Positions 25,119 to 33,562 of a DNA stretch of 64,000 nt are shown here, piece after piece. A program made the translations under genes and the position numbers. The stretch lies in contig NC_014387.1 in the NCBI RefSeq assembly GCF_000145035.1, positions 3,403,897-3,467,896 of the forward strand, read 5' to 3'. The notes beneath the pieces are model-generated. The model was not told the origin of the DNA and did not search any database. It worked only from the letters and a program-made list of their open reading frames with translations. How positions within the stretch are numbered: the first letter of the stretch is position 1; every line of letters starts with the position of its first letter. This DNA comes from Butyrivibrio proteoclasticus B316 (GTDB lineage Bacteria > Bacillota > Clostridia > Lachnospirales > Lachnospiraceae).

Positions 25119-26414
25119 TTATATTTCGTCACATACCTGGAAAATCACGAATTTAAGGTAATATGAAGCAGCGCCACCCCAAAGAATTGGATGATCAGCC
25201 GCCTGCTGCCTGAATTCAACCTGCCTTAGGCGCTTGTGTGCATCTCTTGCCGCATCCGCAATTGTTTTTAAGAATAATTCTTCATCCATGAAATGCGAAC
25301 AAGAGCAGGTTGCAAGATAGCCTCCGTCCTTGACAAGCTTCATTCCGCGCATATTGATTTCTTTATAACCTGTAGCAGCCTTCTTGATAGAAGCTCTGGA
25401 TTTGGTAAAAGCAGGTGGATCGAGGATTACCACGTCAAACTTCTCGCCCTTTTTCTCAAGATCAGGAAGAAGCTCAAACACATCTGCACACTGGAAAGAT
25501 GCAATCTTCTCTAGCCCGTTAAGTGCTGCGTTCTCTTCGGCCTGTCTGCATCCAAGGTCTGATGCATCAACTCCAAGAACTGATGAAGCTCCTCCTGCAG
25601 CAGCGTTCAGGGCAAAAGAGCCGGTATGTGTAAAGCAGTCCAGTACTTTTTTACCCTTACAAAGTCCTCTGATTGACTGTCTATTAAACTTCTGGTCAAG
25701 GAAAAAGCCTGTCTTCTGGCCATTTTCCACATCAACATAGTATTTGACACCATTTTCTTCTATTAAAACCTTGGTATCAAATTTATCTCCTATAAATCCC
25801 TTAGTGCGCTCAAGTCCCTCAAGCTCACGAACTTTGGCATCACTTCTCTCGTAAATTCCCTTTATCTGTACTCCATCCTCAGCCAGCACTTTTTTGCACT
25901 TATCAAGGATAATATCTTTCATGCGATCCGTTCCAAGAGCAAGTGATTCAATTACAAGTACATCTGCGAACTTATCAATTGTGATGCCGGGAAGGAAATC
26001 TGCCTCGCCAAAGATAAGTCTGCAGGAAAGTCTTGTGTACTCATCTGCACCAAGAGCATAGCTATTATCACTATTGTCAGGCGCCAGATACTCGAGCATA
26101 TAGTCAGCCATAGTTGCCTTTCTATACTCCCAGGCATCTCTGACTCTTTTTTCAATAAGCTCTTCATTAACCGGATGATCTTTTTTCCTGGACATCATGC
26201 GGATCCTTATCTTGGACTTCTCATTTATAAATCCGTATCCAAGAAAATAGTCATCAAAATCGTGGACTTCTATAACATCACCATTTTCAAAAGAGCCTTC
26301 CACTCTGTCTATTTCATTGTCATAGATCCAGGCACCGCCTGCCTTGAACTCACGTCCTTCTCTCTTTTTAATTATTGCTACTGCATTTGCGGTAGTGATT
26401 TCTTTTTTGCTCAT
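25119..26414 (-). CDS. RlmI-like 23S rRNA cytosine methyltransferase (PUA-SAM)
   Basis: 431 residues from the ATG at 26414 (GGAGATGTT before it). Residues about 1-80 are a PUA-like RNA-binding domain (GGAWIYDNEIDRVEG). The rest is a Rossmann SAM domain with KKVLDCFTHTGSFALNAA, VVILDPPAFTKS and the cysteine motif ATCSCSHFM typical of m5C RNA methyltransferases of the RlmI/RlmK family. Position 1962 of 23S rRNA is the known RlmI target; the exact site here is inference. It stands alone. Confidence 0.88.
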   Translation of the reverse strand: MSKKEITTANAVAIIKKREGREFKAGGAWIYDNEIDRVEGSFENGDVIEVHDFDDYFLGYGFINEKSKIRIRMMSRKKDHPVNEELIEKRVRDAWEYRKATMADYMLEYLAPDNSDNSYALGADEYTRLSCRLIFGEADFLPGITIDKFADVLVIESLALGTDRMKDIILDKCKKVLAEDGVQIKGIYERSDAKVRELEGLERTKGFIGDKFDTKVLIEENGVKYYVDVENGQKTGFFLDQKFNRQSIRGLCKGKKVLDCFTHTGSFALNAAAGGASSVLGVDASDLGCRQAEENAALNGLEKIASFQCADVFELLPDLEKKGEKFDVVILDPPAFTKSRASIKKAATGYKEINMRGMKLVKDGGYLATCSCSHFMDEELFLKTIADAARDAHKRLRQVEFRQQAADHPILWGGAASYYLKFVIFQVCDEI

Positions 26415-26562
26415 AACATCTCCATTACTATATTTATCTTTGTACAAGTATTTACCAATTATTAGTTGCTCACAAAGCTATTATATATCTTCACGCAATA
26501 AAATTTGTGCTTCACATTATAATATACGAATTGATATATGACTATCGTAATTATCACAAATA

Positions 26563-26584
26563 TATATCATAATATTATGATATA
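26563..26584. repeat. 22-bp perfect AT palindrome
   Basis: A 22-bp perfect palindrome centred at 26573/26574 (core ATCATAATATTATGAT), in the 300-bp gap between the methyltransferase and pyruvyl transferase genes. It could be an operator or simply AT-rich DNA. Nothing else is visible in that gap apart from promoter-like AT tracts. Confidence 0.5.
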
Positions 26585-26712
26585 GATGCCAAAAGTAGAT
26601 TCTAACACCATATGATATAGAAATACAGCAAATTATCTTCGCTATATCTTTTGAAAAGTCTAATTTACAGTTATACTAATCATATTCATACAATTTGGGG
26701 GGAGATTTAATT

Positions 26713-27606
26713 ATGAACATGAAAGCCTTGAATGCCAAGCTGCGAAAAGCCTTTATAATTATAAATAGAAACGGGGTAATTCTTTCAATGATCAATTATC
26801 CCGCTAGAAGAAAACGAATAAATCTCAACTGGACCCCTATCTGGAAGTCTGTTGGTGAAAATGTTTATTATAAAATCGATACAGACAAACAGAATTTTGG
26901 AGATTACCTCGCTCTTCCAATTTATGACTATATGACAGACAGATTCGGATTGGATAAAAATAAAAAGGTAAAAAAGACCAGGCATTTATATACAATCGGA
27001 TCGATCATTCTTTTGGGATATCAGGACGCAACCGTTTGGGGAAGCGGTTTACTGCGGACAGATCCTGAAGGATCTGTGTGGAAACGTAGCAGCTACAGAA
27101 AGCTTGATATCAGATGTGTCAGAGGCCCAGAAACCAAAAGAAGACTTATGGAAAACGGATATGATGTCAGTCGTTGCCTTTTTGGAGATCCAGGTGTATT
27201 GATGCCTCTTATATATACTCCACAAGAATATGACGAAAAGAAAGAATATTCAGTTATTCTTCATATGAATCGTAAAAATAAAGGCATAGATAACCAGATT
27301 GATGTTCTAACTAATGACTGGAAAAAGACAATTGACCAGATATATAACAGCAAACTGATCATCAGCAGCTCACTTCATGGCTGTATTATTGCCGAAGCTT
27401 ATGGCATTCCAGCAATTCTATTGGATTGTGTCGAAAAAGACGATCGTTTCAAATACGATGACTACTACCATAGTACAGGAAGATATGATTATCCTGTTTG
27501 TACCACAGTTGAAGAAGGGCTTAAGATGCCTATTCCTGAAGTTCCCGATTTGTCTGAACTTCAGGATAATCTTATAAAGAGCTTTCCAAAAGATTTGTGG
27601 GATTGA
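26713..27606 (+). CDS. Polysaccharide pyruvyl transferase family protein
   Basis: 297 residues from the ATG at 26713 (GGGGGGAG eight bases upstream). It matches PF04230: QNFGDYLALPIYDYM near the N-terminus, TIGSIILLG, VWGSGLL, GDPGVLMP and the C-terminal KLIISSSLHGCIIAEAYGIP signature. Such enzymes add pyruvate ketals to exopolysaccharide or cell-wall sugars. It is isolated from any glycan cluster here, so the acceptor is unknown. It ends about 40 bp before the tRNA-Gly promoter. Confidence 0.88.
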   Translation: MNMKALNAKLRKAFIIINRNGVILSMINYPARRKRINLNWTPIWKSVGENVYYKIDTDKQNFGDYLALPIYDYMTDRFGLDKNKKVKKTRHLYTIGSIILLGYQDATVWGSGLLRTDPEGSVWKRSSYRKLDIRCVRGPETKRRLMENGYDVSRCLFGDPGVLMPLIYTPQEYDEKKEYSVILHMNRKNKGIDNQIDVLTNDWKKTIDQIYNSKLIISSSLHGCIIAEAYGIPAILLDCVEKDDRFKYDDYYHSTGRYDYPVCTTVEEGLKMPIPEVPDLSELQDNLIKSFPKDLWD

Positions 27607-27646
27607 ACATAAAGAAAAGAATACTTTAATTATGGTAAAAAAACCG

Positions 27647-27675
27647 TTGACAAACTATAGCCTCTAGTGTAATAA
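27647..27675 (+). promoter_or_regulatory. Promoter of tRNA-Gly (first copy)
   Basis: TTGACA (27647-27652), 17-bp spacer, TAATAA (27670-27675). The CTAGTGTAATA stretch is shared with the promoter of the second copy at 54.36 kb. Confidence 0.85.
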
Positions 27676-27711
27676 TTACTTTGTTGTCGCGCAGACAACA
27701 ACATATGAAAC

Positions 27712-27784
27712 GCGATAGTAGCTTAGTTGGTAAAGCGCCACCTTGCCAAGGTGGAGACCGCGGGTTCGAGCCCCGTCTATCGCT
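27712..27784 (+). tRNA. tRNA-Gly (GCC)
   Basis: 73 nt. Acceptor GCGATAG / CTATCGC, anticodon arm CCACC-TTGCCAA-GGTGG with GCC at 27745-27747, T-loop GGTTCGAGC, discriminator T as usual for bacterial tRNA-Gly. The CCA end is not encoded. The base sequence is identical to the copy at 54248-54320. Confidence 0.98.
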
Positions 27785-27789
27785 TTTTT

Positions 27790-27814
27790 AGACCCCAGAT
27801 TTTATCTGGGGTCT
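27790..27814 (+). terminator. Terminator of tRNA-Gly
   Basis: Perfect 11-bp stem AGACCCCAGAT / ATCTGGGGTCT with a 3-nt loop, followed by TTTGTTTT. Confidence 0.93.
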
Positions 27815-27827
27815 TTTGTTTTATCTG

Positions 27828-28066
27828 TAATAACAACAAGGAGATTCCACCCTACATGGTATTATGCTCAAGGTTGAAATAATACCATGTAGAATAAAAT
27901 CCCCTTATTGTTATTATGTAAATTCTAATTTCTCGATTCAAAATGTAAAAAATGTAATACCACTCTTCCAGTATTCAGGCTCTTGTTATTACTTTTTATC
28001 AATTATTCCACTAAAAGCCTCAAAATCCGTAATAACAAAGCATTGATTTTGTTATTCATGGTATTA
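27828..28066. repeat. Nested inverted-repeat cluster (MITE-like)
   Basis: A 240-bp gene-free stretch. Long hairpin 27828-27916: outer arms of 19 bp (TAATAACAACAAGGAGATT against its complement with two mismatches) and inner 13-bp perfect arms CTACATGGTATTA / TAATACCATGTAG. A second pair TTGTTATTAC (27983-27992) / GTAATAACAA (28029-28038) and a hairpin AATAACAAA / TTTGTTATT (28031-28056) follow, then CATGGTATTA again (28057-28066). The same two words recur in both orientations. Confidence 0.7.
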
Positions 28067-28101
28067 AATCAACAAAATATAAACAAATCCCATATCATCA
28101 T

Positions 28102-30060
28102 TTAGCGTGAGATTCCATCGTCTGTATACAAGTCGTAGTCCTCTCCCTGGCATTCATAGCACTCGTATTTAAGATCAGAATAATCAATTTTCTCTGTTCT
28201 GCTTGCCGGAGCAGCAATAGGAAGCGCATGGCCCTTTCTGATAAATACAAGTACTTCATTTAGCTCAGCAGAAATAAAGTGATGGCCTTTTCCTATAACT
28301 TCAACATCATAATCATCAAAGCTTCTAAATCTGCACAGCTTCATATCTTCAGGAAGATATACGTATCTTCCCTTAGCATTCTGCTTGTAAACTGGGGCTA
28401 TCATGATGCTCTCTCCTACGAGGAGCTGATCTTCTACTTCTCTTGCCATCTCGTCTTGTGAATACTCAAAGCAAAGAGGTTTGAACAGCATTTCATCATT
28501 ATTAACAGCCTTCATAAACTCAGAATAAAGATAAGGAATAAGAGCATACCTGAGCTGAATGATATTTCTAAATCCTGTAGTATCCTTGAACCTGTATAAT
28601 TCCTGTCTTCTTGTGCCTTTTGCAGAATGATCCCTGAAAAGAGGTGTGAATATGCCAAACTCTATCCAGCGCATCAAAAGGTCCTCAGTCACATCTGCCC
28701 CAAAACCGCCTACATCTGCTCCGCTATACAAAAATCCGCACATATTAAGTGCAGGCATCTGCTGAATATTGAGAAGAAGATGGCTCCACCATGACTTATT
28801 ATCACCACACCAAACTCCGCCGTATCTGTGCATTCCAATATATGATGATCTTGAGAACATGAGAATTCTCTTATCCGGAGACAATCTCTCAAATGCCTCT
28901 CCTGCTGCCCTCGTCATGTTATAACCGAAGAGGTTGTGAACCTTATCATGTCTATATCTCTTGCCCTTATACTCATGATAGAATCTTCTATAATCTTCAT
29001 CATTATTGGCAAGTCCGCCAACAATTCCCTGCATATTAAAAAATGACTCTATATCAAGGTTCTTGCCTTCAAAGTCATGAAGCTGCTCAAATACCTCTTT
29101 CAGATGATCCTCTGTATAAAAAATAGCAGGCTCATTCATGTCATTCCAAAAGCCATCTATTCCCTTATCCAAAAGAACCTTGTACTTATCTCCAAACCAC
29201 TTTCTGGCATCTTCATTCAAAAAGTCTGGAAAATGAACCTTTCCCGGCCATACAGCCGCAACAAGCTTATCCCCATTCTCTTTTTTGCAGAAATAGTCGT
29301 TTTTAACACCTTCTTCGTAGACGTCGTATCCTTCCTCAATCTTGACTCCTGCATCAATGATCGGAACAAGATGAATATTCTTATCCGCCATCTCTTTCAC
29401 AAAAGACTCAAACTCAGGAAATCTCTCATCACTTACAGTGAAATCCTTGTATCTTTCCATGTAATCGATGTCGAGGTAAACACTGTCGATTGGTATTCCC
29501 TGCTTGTCGTAATTATCGACAACCTCTCTTACCTCCTGTTCATTCATATAGCTCCATCTGCTCTGACCAAAGCCAAAAGCCCATCTTGGCGGAATATAGC
29601 TCTTACCGATAATTCCCCTAAACTGCTTAACTATATCCAAAACATCCAAACCTTCAATTACATATATATAAGCATCAAAATCCTCAAAATCTATAAGAAA
29701 ATAGTCCTTATCTGAATAACCTATGTCAAATGACACTCTCCCCGGTGTATCAACATACATTCCAAAAACACTGTTAACTCCCCATACAACAAAGAAATTC
29801 TGTGCAGCATAAAGAGAACGCTTATCCTCTGTATGGTTAGGATCATCAGCGCAAAAGCTCGTATAGATATAGCCTCTCTTGTTGATTCCGCGCACAGTTT
29901 CTCCAAGTCCGTATACCTGATCATCTTTCCCCAGCAAAAGAGCTAACTCTTTCTTTTCATCATTCTTTTCAAAGTAAGGGATTACTTCATTTTCCAAACC
30001 GATATCAACTACAACTGAATCTGTTTCTATGGGATTTCCTATTTTGTATTTTCTGATCAT
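28102..30060 (-). CDS. Glycoside hydrolase family 31 (alpha-glucosidase/alpha-xylosidase type)
   Basis: 652 residues. The GH31 barrel has the nucleophile D307 in GFWNDMNEP and the acid/base D420 in GVWCGDNKSWW, with GADVGGFG further on. An N-terminal beta domain lies at 1-150 and a C-terminal beta domain at about 560-652. No signal peptide is present, so it acts on imported oligosaccharides. Retaining alpha-glucosidase is most likely; alpha-xylosidase cannot be excluded by eye. The start follows AGGAG; the promoter is at 30112-30140. Confidence 0.9.
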   Translation of the reverse strand: MIRKYKIGNPIETDSVVVDIGLENEVIPYFEKNDEKKELALLLGKDDQVYGLGETVRGINKRGYIYTSFCADDPNHTEDKRSLYAAQNFFVVWGVNSVFGMYVDTPGRVSFDIGYSDKDYFLIDFEDFDAYIYVIEGLDVLDIVKQFRGIIGKSYIPPRWAFGFGQSRWSYMNEQEVREVVDNYDKQGIPIDSVYLDIDYMERYKDFTVSDERFPEFESFVKEMADKNIHLVPIIDAGVKIEEGYDVYEEGVKNDYFCKKENGDKLVAAVWPGKVHFPDFLNEDARKWFGDKYKVLLDKGIDGFWNDMNEPAIFYTEDHLKEVFEQLHDFEGKNLDIESFFNMQGIVGGLANNDEDYRRFYHEYKGKRYRHDKVHNLFGYNMTRAAGEAFERLSPDKRILMFSRSSYIGMHRYGGVWCGDNKSWWSHLLLNIQQMPALNMCGFLYSGADVGGFGADVTEDLLMRWIEFGIFTPLFRDHSAKGTRRQELYRFKDTTGFRNIIQLRYALIPYLYSEFMKAVNNDEMLFKPLCFEYSQDEMAREVEDQLLVGESIMIAPVYKQNAKGRYVYLPEDMKLCRFRSFDDYDVEVIGKGHHFISAELNEVLVFIRKGHALPIAAPASRTEKIDYSDLKYECYECQGEDYDLYTDDGISR

Positions 30061-30111
30061 ACCTTAGCTACTCCTATCCTATTATGGTTTTCCCTCTAAA
30101 ATTGCAGATTA

Positions 30112-30140
30112 ATTATATAATGTCACCTGGAAAATCCCAA
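30112..30140 (-). promoter_or_regulatory. Promoter of the GH31 gene
   Basis: Minus strand TTGGGA (30135-30140), 17-bp spacer, TATAAT (30112-30117). Confidence 0.7.
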
Positions 30141-30290
30141 GGTGCTATTTTTTCAGAATTACCCATGACTTCCAATTTATCCGGAAACTATTAGGGCTAT
30201 TTTCTATCATGAATATTTAGCATTGACAATTATAAACATTCCGTAAAATAATAGAGATAACTTTAACACGTTAATGTAAAGGAGATAAAA

Positions 30291-31814
30291 ATGTTCATTA
30301 ACTCTTTCTGGTCCTTACTTCCGGCAATCATTGCTATTGCTCTTGCCCTTATTACCAAGGAAGTATATTCATCACTGTTTATTGGAATTGTAGTTGGAGG
30401 TCTCTTGTACTCCGGCTTTAGTTTCACAGGAACAATAGAGCACGTCTTTGTAGATGGTATGATAAGTCAGCTCTCCGATTCCTGGAATGTTGGAATTCTC
30501 ATATTCCTGGTCGTTCTAGGAACCATGGTTATGCTCATGAACAGAGCCGGCGGTTCTGCAGCCTTTGGAAAATGGGCAGTTACCCATGTTAAAACCAAGA
30601 CCGGTGCCCAGATTGCTACTATTATCCTGGGAATGCTAATCTTTATTGATGACTATTTTAACTGTCTGACTGTAGGCTCAGTAATGCGCCCCGTAACAGA
30701 CAAACACAAGATTTCAAGAGAAAAGCTTGCATATCTTATCGATGCAACAGCTGCTCCTATCTGCATCATTGCTCCTATTTCTTCCTGGGCAGCCGCTGTA
30801 ACAGGCTTCGTTGATGGTGTTAACGGTCTGACTCTCTTCGTAAGAGCCATTCCTTATAACTTCTATGCACTTCTTACCATCGTCATGATGTTTGCTCTTA
30901 CTCTTATGAACTTTGATTATGGTTCAATGAAACTTGCAGAAGAACATATGAAGATAAAAGATTTTAATGCTCCATTTGGAGATGGTGAAGGCCTGCTCGG
31001 CGCAAGCGATCAGCCACATCCTCCTACTTCACAGAAGGGTAAAGTCATCCACCTGATCTTCCCAATTGTCTCTCTTATTATCTGCTGTATCATCGGAATG
31101 ATATATACCGGTGGATTCTTTGATGGCGCAAGTTTTGTTCAGGCATTTTCCGATGCAGATGCTTCTGTTGGTCTTGTTTACGGCTCAGTTGTAGCACTTC
31201 TGCTCACAATAGTCTTTTTCATGGCTACAAGAGTTCTCAGCTTCAAAGATTGCATGAACTCAATTCCTGAAGGTTTCAAGAGTATGGTTCCGGCTATCCT
31301 GGTACTGACATTTGCCTGGACGCTGAAATCCATGACAGACTCCCTTGGAGCTGCAACTTATGTGGCAGGCATCTTTGAAAACTTTGCAGATAACGGCGCA
31401 ATTATGAGTTTCATTCCTGCCCTCGTATTTGTAATAGCTACTTTCCTTGCTTTTGCTACCGGAACTTCATGGGGAACCTTTGGAATTCTTATTCCTATCG
31501 TAGTTAATGTGTTTGGTTCAAACATGAATAATGAACTAATGATCATTTCTATTTCAGCATGTATGGCCGGCGCTGTTTGCGGAGATCACTGCTCACCGAT
31601 ATCAGATACTACTATCATGGCAAGTGCAGGCGCTCAGTGTGACCACATCAAGCACGTTTCAACTCAGCTCCCATATGCTATGACAGCAGCAGTTGTATCT
31701 TTTGCTTCTTACATTGTTTCCGGATTTGTCAGAAACTGGATCATCTGCCTTGGTGTAGGAATTGTACTTATGATTGGAACACTCTTTGTCATTAGGAATA
31801 TGAAAAAGAACTGA
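30291..31814 (+). CDS. NhaC-family Na+/H+ antiporter-like transporter
   Basis: 507 residues, about 11-12 membrane helices. NhaC/ArsB-superfamily features are LTFAWTLKSMTDSLGAATYVAG, FATGTSWGTFGILIPI and AGAVCGDHCSPISDTTIMAS, the last being the most conserved block of this family. It probably exchanges sodium for protons, although some members carry amino acids or malate/lactate. The start follows AAGGAGATAAAA; an upstream TTGACA may be its -35. Single gene with its own terminator. Confidence 0.87.
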   Translation: MFINSFWSLLPAIIAIALALITKEVYSSLFIGIVVGGLLYSGFSFTGTIEHVFVDGMISQLSDSWNVGILIFLVVLGTMVMLMNRAGGSAAFGKWAVTHVKTKTGAQIATIILGMLIFIDDYFNCLTVGSVMRPVTDKHKISREKLAYLIDATAAPICIIAPISSWAAAVTGFVDGVNGLTLFVRAIPYNFYALLTIVMMFALTLMNFDYGSMKLAEEHMKIKDFNAPFGDGEGLLGASDQPHPPTSQKGKVIHLIFPIVSLIICCIIGMIYTGGFFDGASFVQAFSDADASVGLVYGSVVALLLTIVFFMATRVLSFKDCMNSIPEGFKSMVPAILVLTFAWTLKSMTDSLGAATYVAGIFENFADNGAIMSFIPALVFVIATFLAFATGTSWGTFGILIPIVVNVFGSNMNNELMIISISACMAGAVCGDHCSPISDTTIMASAGAQCDHIKHVSTQLPYAMTAAVVSFASYIVSGFVRNWIICLGVGIVLMIGTLFVIRNMKKN

Positions 31815-31824
31815 CATATTTAAG

Positions 31825-31851
31825 CCTCAGGAGTTTTTTATACCCCTGAGG
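31825..31851 (+). terminator. Terminator of the NhaC-type gene
   Basis: CCTCAGG / CCTGAGG (31825-31831, 31845-31851), followed by TTTTCTTTT. Confidence 0.88.
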
Positions 31852-31917
31852 TTTTCTTTTGCCATTTTTTACTTTTTTTCGTATATAATTAACGATGAGG
31901 AAGGGAGATGTAAAGAT

Positions 31918-32625
31918 ATGTTTAATAAAAAGAGATTTTCATCTTTAACCAATATTCTTATTGCAACGATTGTTTTTTCTGCAATTGCAGGCTGCGGTGC
32001 CAAGACTGTGATCACAGAAGTTACTGAGTATTCAACTACTGAGCTTGAAACCACATCAGAGGCTTCTGATAAGGAGGCTTCTAATGCGAATAGTCCGCTT
32101 CCACGCTACGAGTATCCCGGCCCAGAGCTCTTCTACTTAGTCCTGTATGATTACCTTAGAGATGAACTTGGCGCATACTTTGATGACTATGATGTTTGCA
32201 TCCCATCTCCTCAAATACTGGAAATTGACGATGCTGATAAATCTGATATCAAAGTGTATGGTGATTTCTGGGTATATAACTATGACCTCGACGGCGACAC
32301 ACTTCTATGTACATCAGGCGGTAGTTTCCCGGGACTTATCCACCTCAAATATGATCCGGAAAAGGGCTTTATAGTAACCGGGATGGACGTAGTAGCCGAC
32401 GGTTCAGACTTCGATGCTTCCGCCAAGGAAATATTCGGCGATAAATATGATGCATTTATTAACCTAATGTCAGATCGCGAAGCTATGGAAAAAACAAGAG
32501 CCCAGATCATTGCAAACTATGTTGCTGACAATGACCTGAGCATAACCAAATATCAGGATTACGGTTGGAATCCTGTCACTCTTCCCGAAGAAAATATCGA
32601 TAATTTCTATGGTGATCTGAACTAA
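31918..32625 (+). CDS. Lipoprotein of unknown function
   Basis: 235 residues with a lipoprotein signal peptide; the lipobox IAGC lies at about residues 24-27 (AIAGCGAKT). A Ser/Thr/Glu-rich linker follows (about 35-60), then a globular domain (PELFYLVLYDYLRDELGAYFDDYDVCIPSP). It is anchored to the outer face of the membrane. I do not recognise the domain. It starts after GGGAGATGTAAAGAT, about 100 bp past the antiporter terminator, and has its own terminator. Confidence 0.78.
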   Translation: MFNKKRFSSLTNILIATIVFSAIAGCGAKTVITEVTEYSTTELETTSEASDKEASNANSPLPRYEYPGPELFYLVLYDYLRDELGAYFDDYDVCIPSPQILEIDDADKSDIKVYGDFWVYNYDLDGDTLLCTSGGSFPGLIHLKYDPEKGFIVTGMDVVADGSDFDASAKEIFGDKYDAFINLMSDREAMEKTRAQIIANYVADNDLSITKYQDYGWNPVTLPEENIDNFYGDLN

Positions 32626-32701
32626 CGTCAACCTGATGACAATGCAGCAGATTCCAATTCAAACAAGTATATAGTCGAGTTAATACTAAACAGCTACATC
32701 A

Positions 32702-32744
32702 GATGCATTCAAATACAGGCAATTTGCTTATATTTGAATGCATC
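32702..32744 (+). terminator. Terminator of the lipoprotein gene
   Basis: Perfect 14-bp stem GATGCATTCAAATA / TATTTGAATGCATC, followed by TTTTTTC. Confidence 0.92.
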
Positions 32745-32752
32745 TTTTTTCT

Positions 32753-33352
32753 TTACCACAACTGAGATACATGTGTTATTACATTTAATGTTCCGTGAAT
32801 GAGCCAGCCGGGAAGTATTGAACCTTCACATTTCTTTTCATTGATAAATGCAATGAGAATTGCAGGTAGCATCGGATAAAGAAGTAGTGCAACGCCTTCA
32901 GTAAATGTGATCAGATTATATGACAGAATAACATGCGATGCTCCGAAAATGAAAGCTTGCACAAGTGTTCCTGCCGTAAACCCAAGTGCTTTCTGAAGTC
33001 TTTTCTGAAGGAAACCACGATAGATTATTTCCTCGGAAAATGCTGTGTGAAAATAAGAATACAAAACTGCGGCCAAAAGTCCGCCAATTCCTTCTCCCGC
33101 AAACGGTGATACATTCCATTCAGTTTTCAAAATGGTATTATTCAGGATCATACCGACCACTTCACATATGACAAATGCACCAAGAATGAATAATAGTATT
33201 TTTTTCTTATCCCCAACTGGCTTTTTAAGCCCTATCCAGGAGAAGAAATTCTCCTTTTTCCTTGCAGTTATAAGCCACCATATAAATGGTATCAACGTAA
33301 AAAGAAGTATCTGTACTACTGAGCCTATTAATTCATTGATTGTCTGTGTCAT
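32753..33352 (-). CDS. CPBP (CAAX-type) intramembrane metalloprotease
   Basis: 199 residues from the ATG at 33352 (GGAGGAATCAGCA before it; a longer reading to 33388 lacks a site). About six membrane helices. The Abi/CPBP motifs are intact: EEIIYRGFLQKRL with the glutamate pair and arginine, and FGASHVIL with the histidine. In Gram-positives such proteins are linked to peptide processing or bacteriocin self-immunity. The substrate is unknown. It is a lone gene. Confidence 0.88.
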   Translation of the reverse strand: MTQTINELIGSVVQILLFTLIPFIWWLITARKKENFFSWIGLKKPVGDKKKILLFILGAFVICEVVGMILNNTILKTEWNVSPFAGEGIGGLLAAVLYSYFHTAFSEEIIYRGFLQKRLQKALGFTAGTLVQAFIFGASHVILSYNLITFTEGVALLLYPMLPAILIAFINEKKCEGSILPGWLIHGTLNVITHVSQLW

Positions 33353-33562
33353 TGCTGATTCCTCCAATAATTTTTTCATACCAATCACTACTTTAAAGTA
33401 TTAAAGAGTGATACGCAATAAAAAACACCAAAAAACTCAAAAATATACGTTCCATGCGCATTTAAAGAGCATCTTACTTGTATCAAATTTAATGGCCCAC
33501 TATACTTTTAATAAACTTTTTTATAATATAGTCATAGAATAAATACGGGGAAGGTATGAAAC

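Noticed and set aside
26695..26712. Upstream start (MGGDLI) for the pyruvyl transferase
   Set aside because: These codons are the ribosome site itself; the ATG at 26713 has correct spacing.
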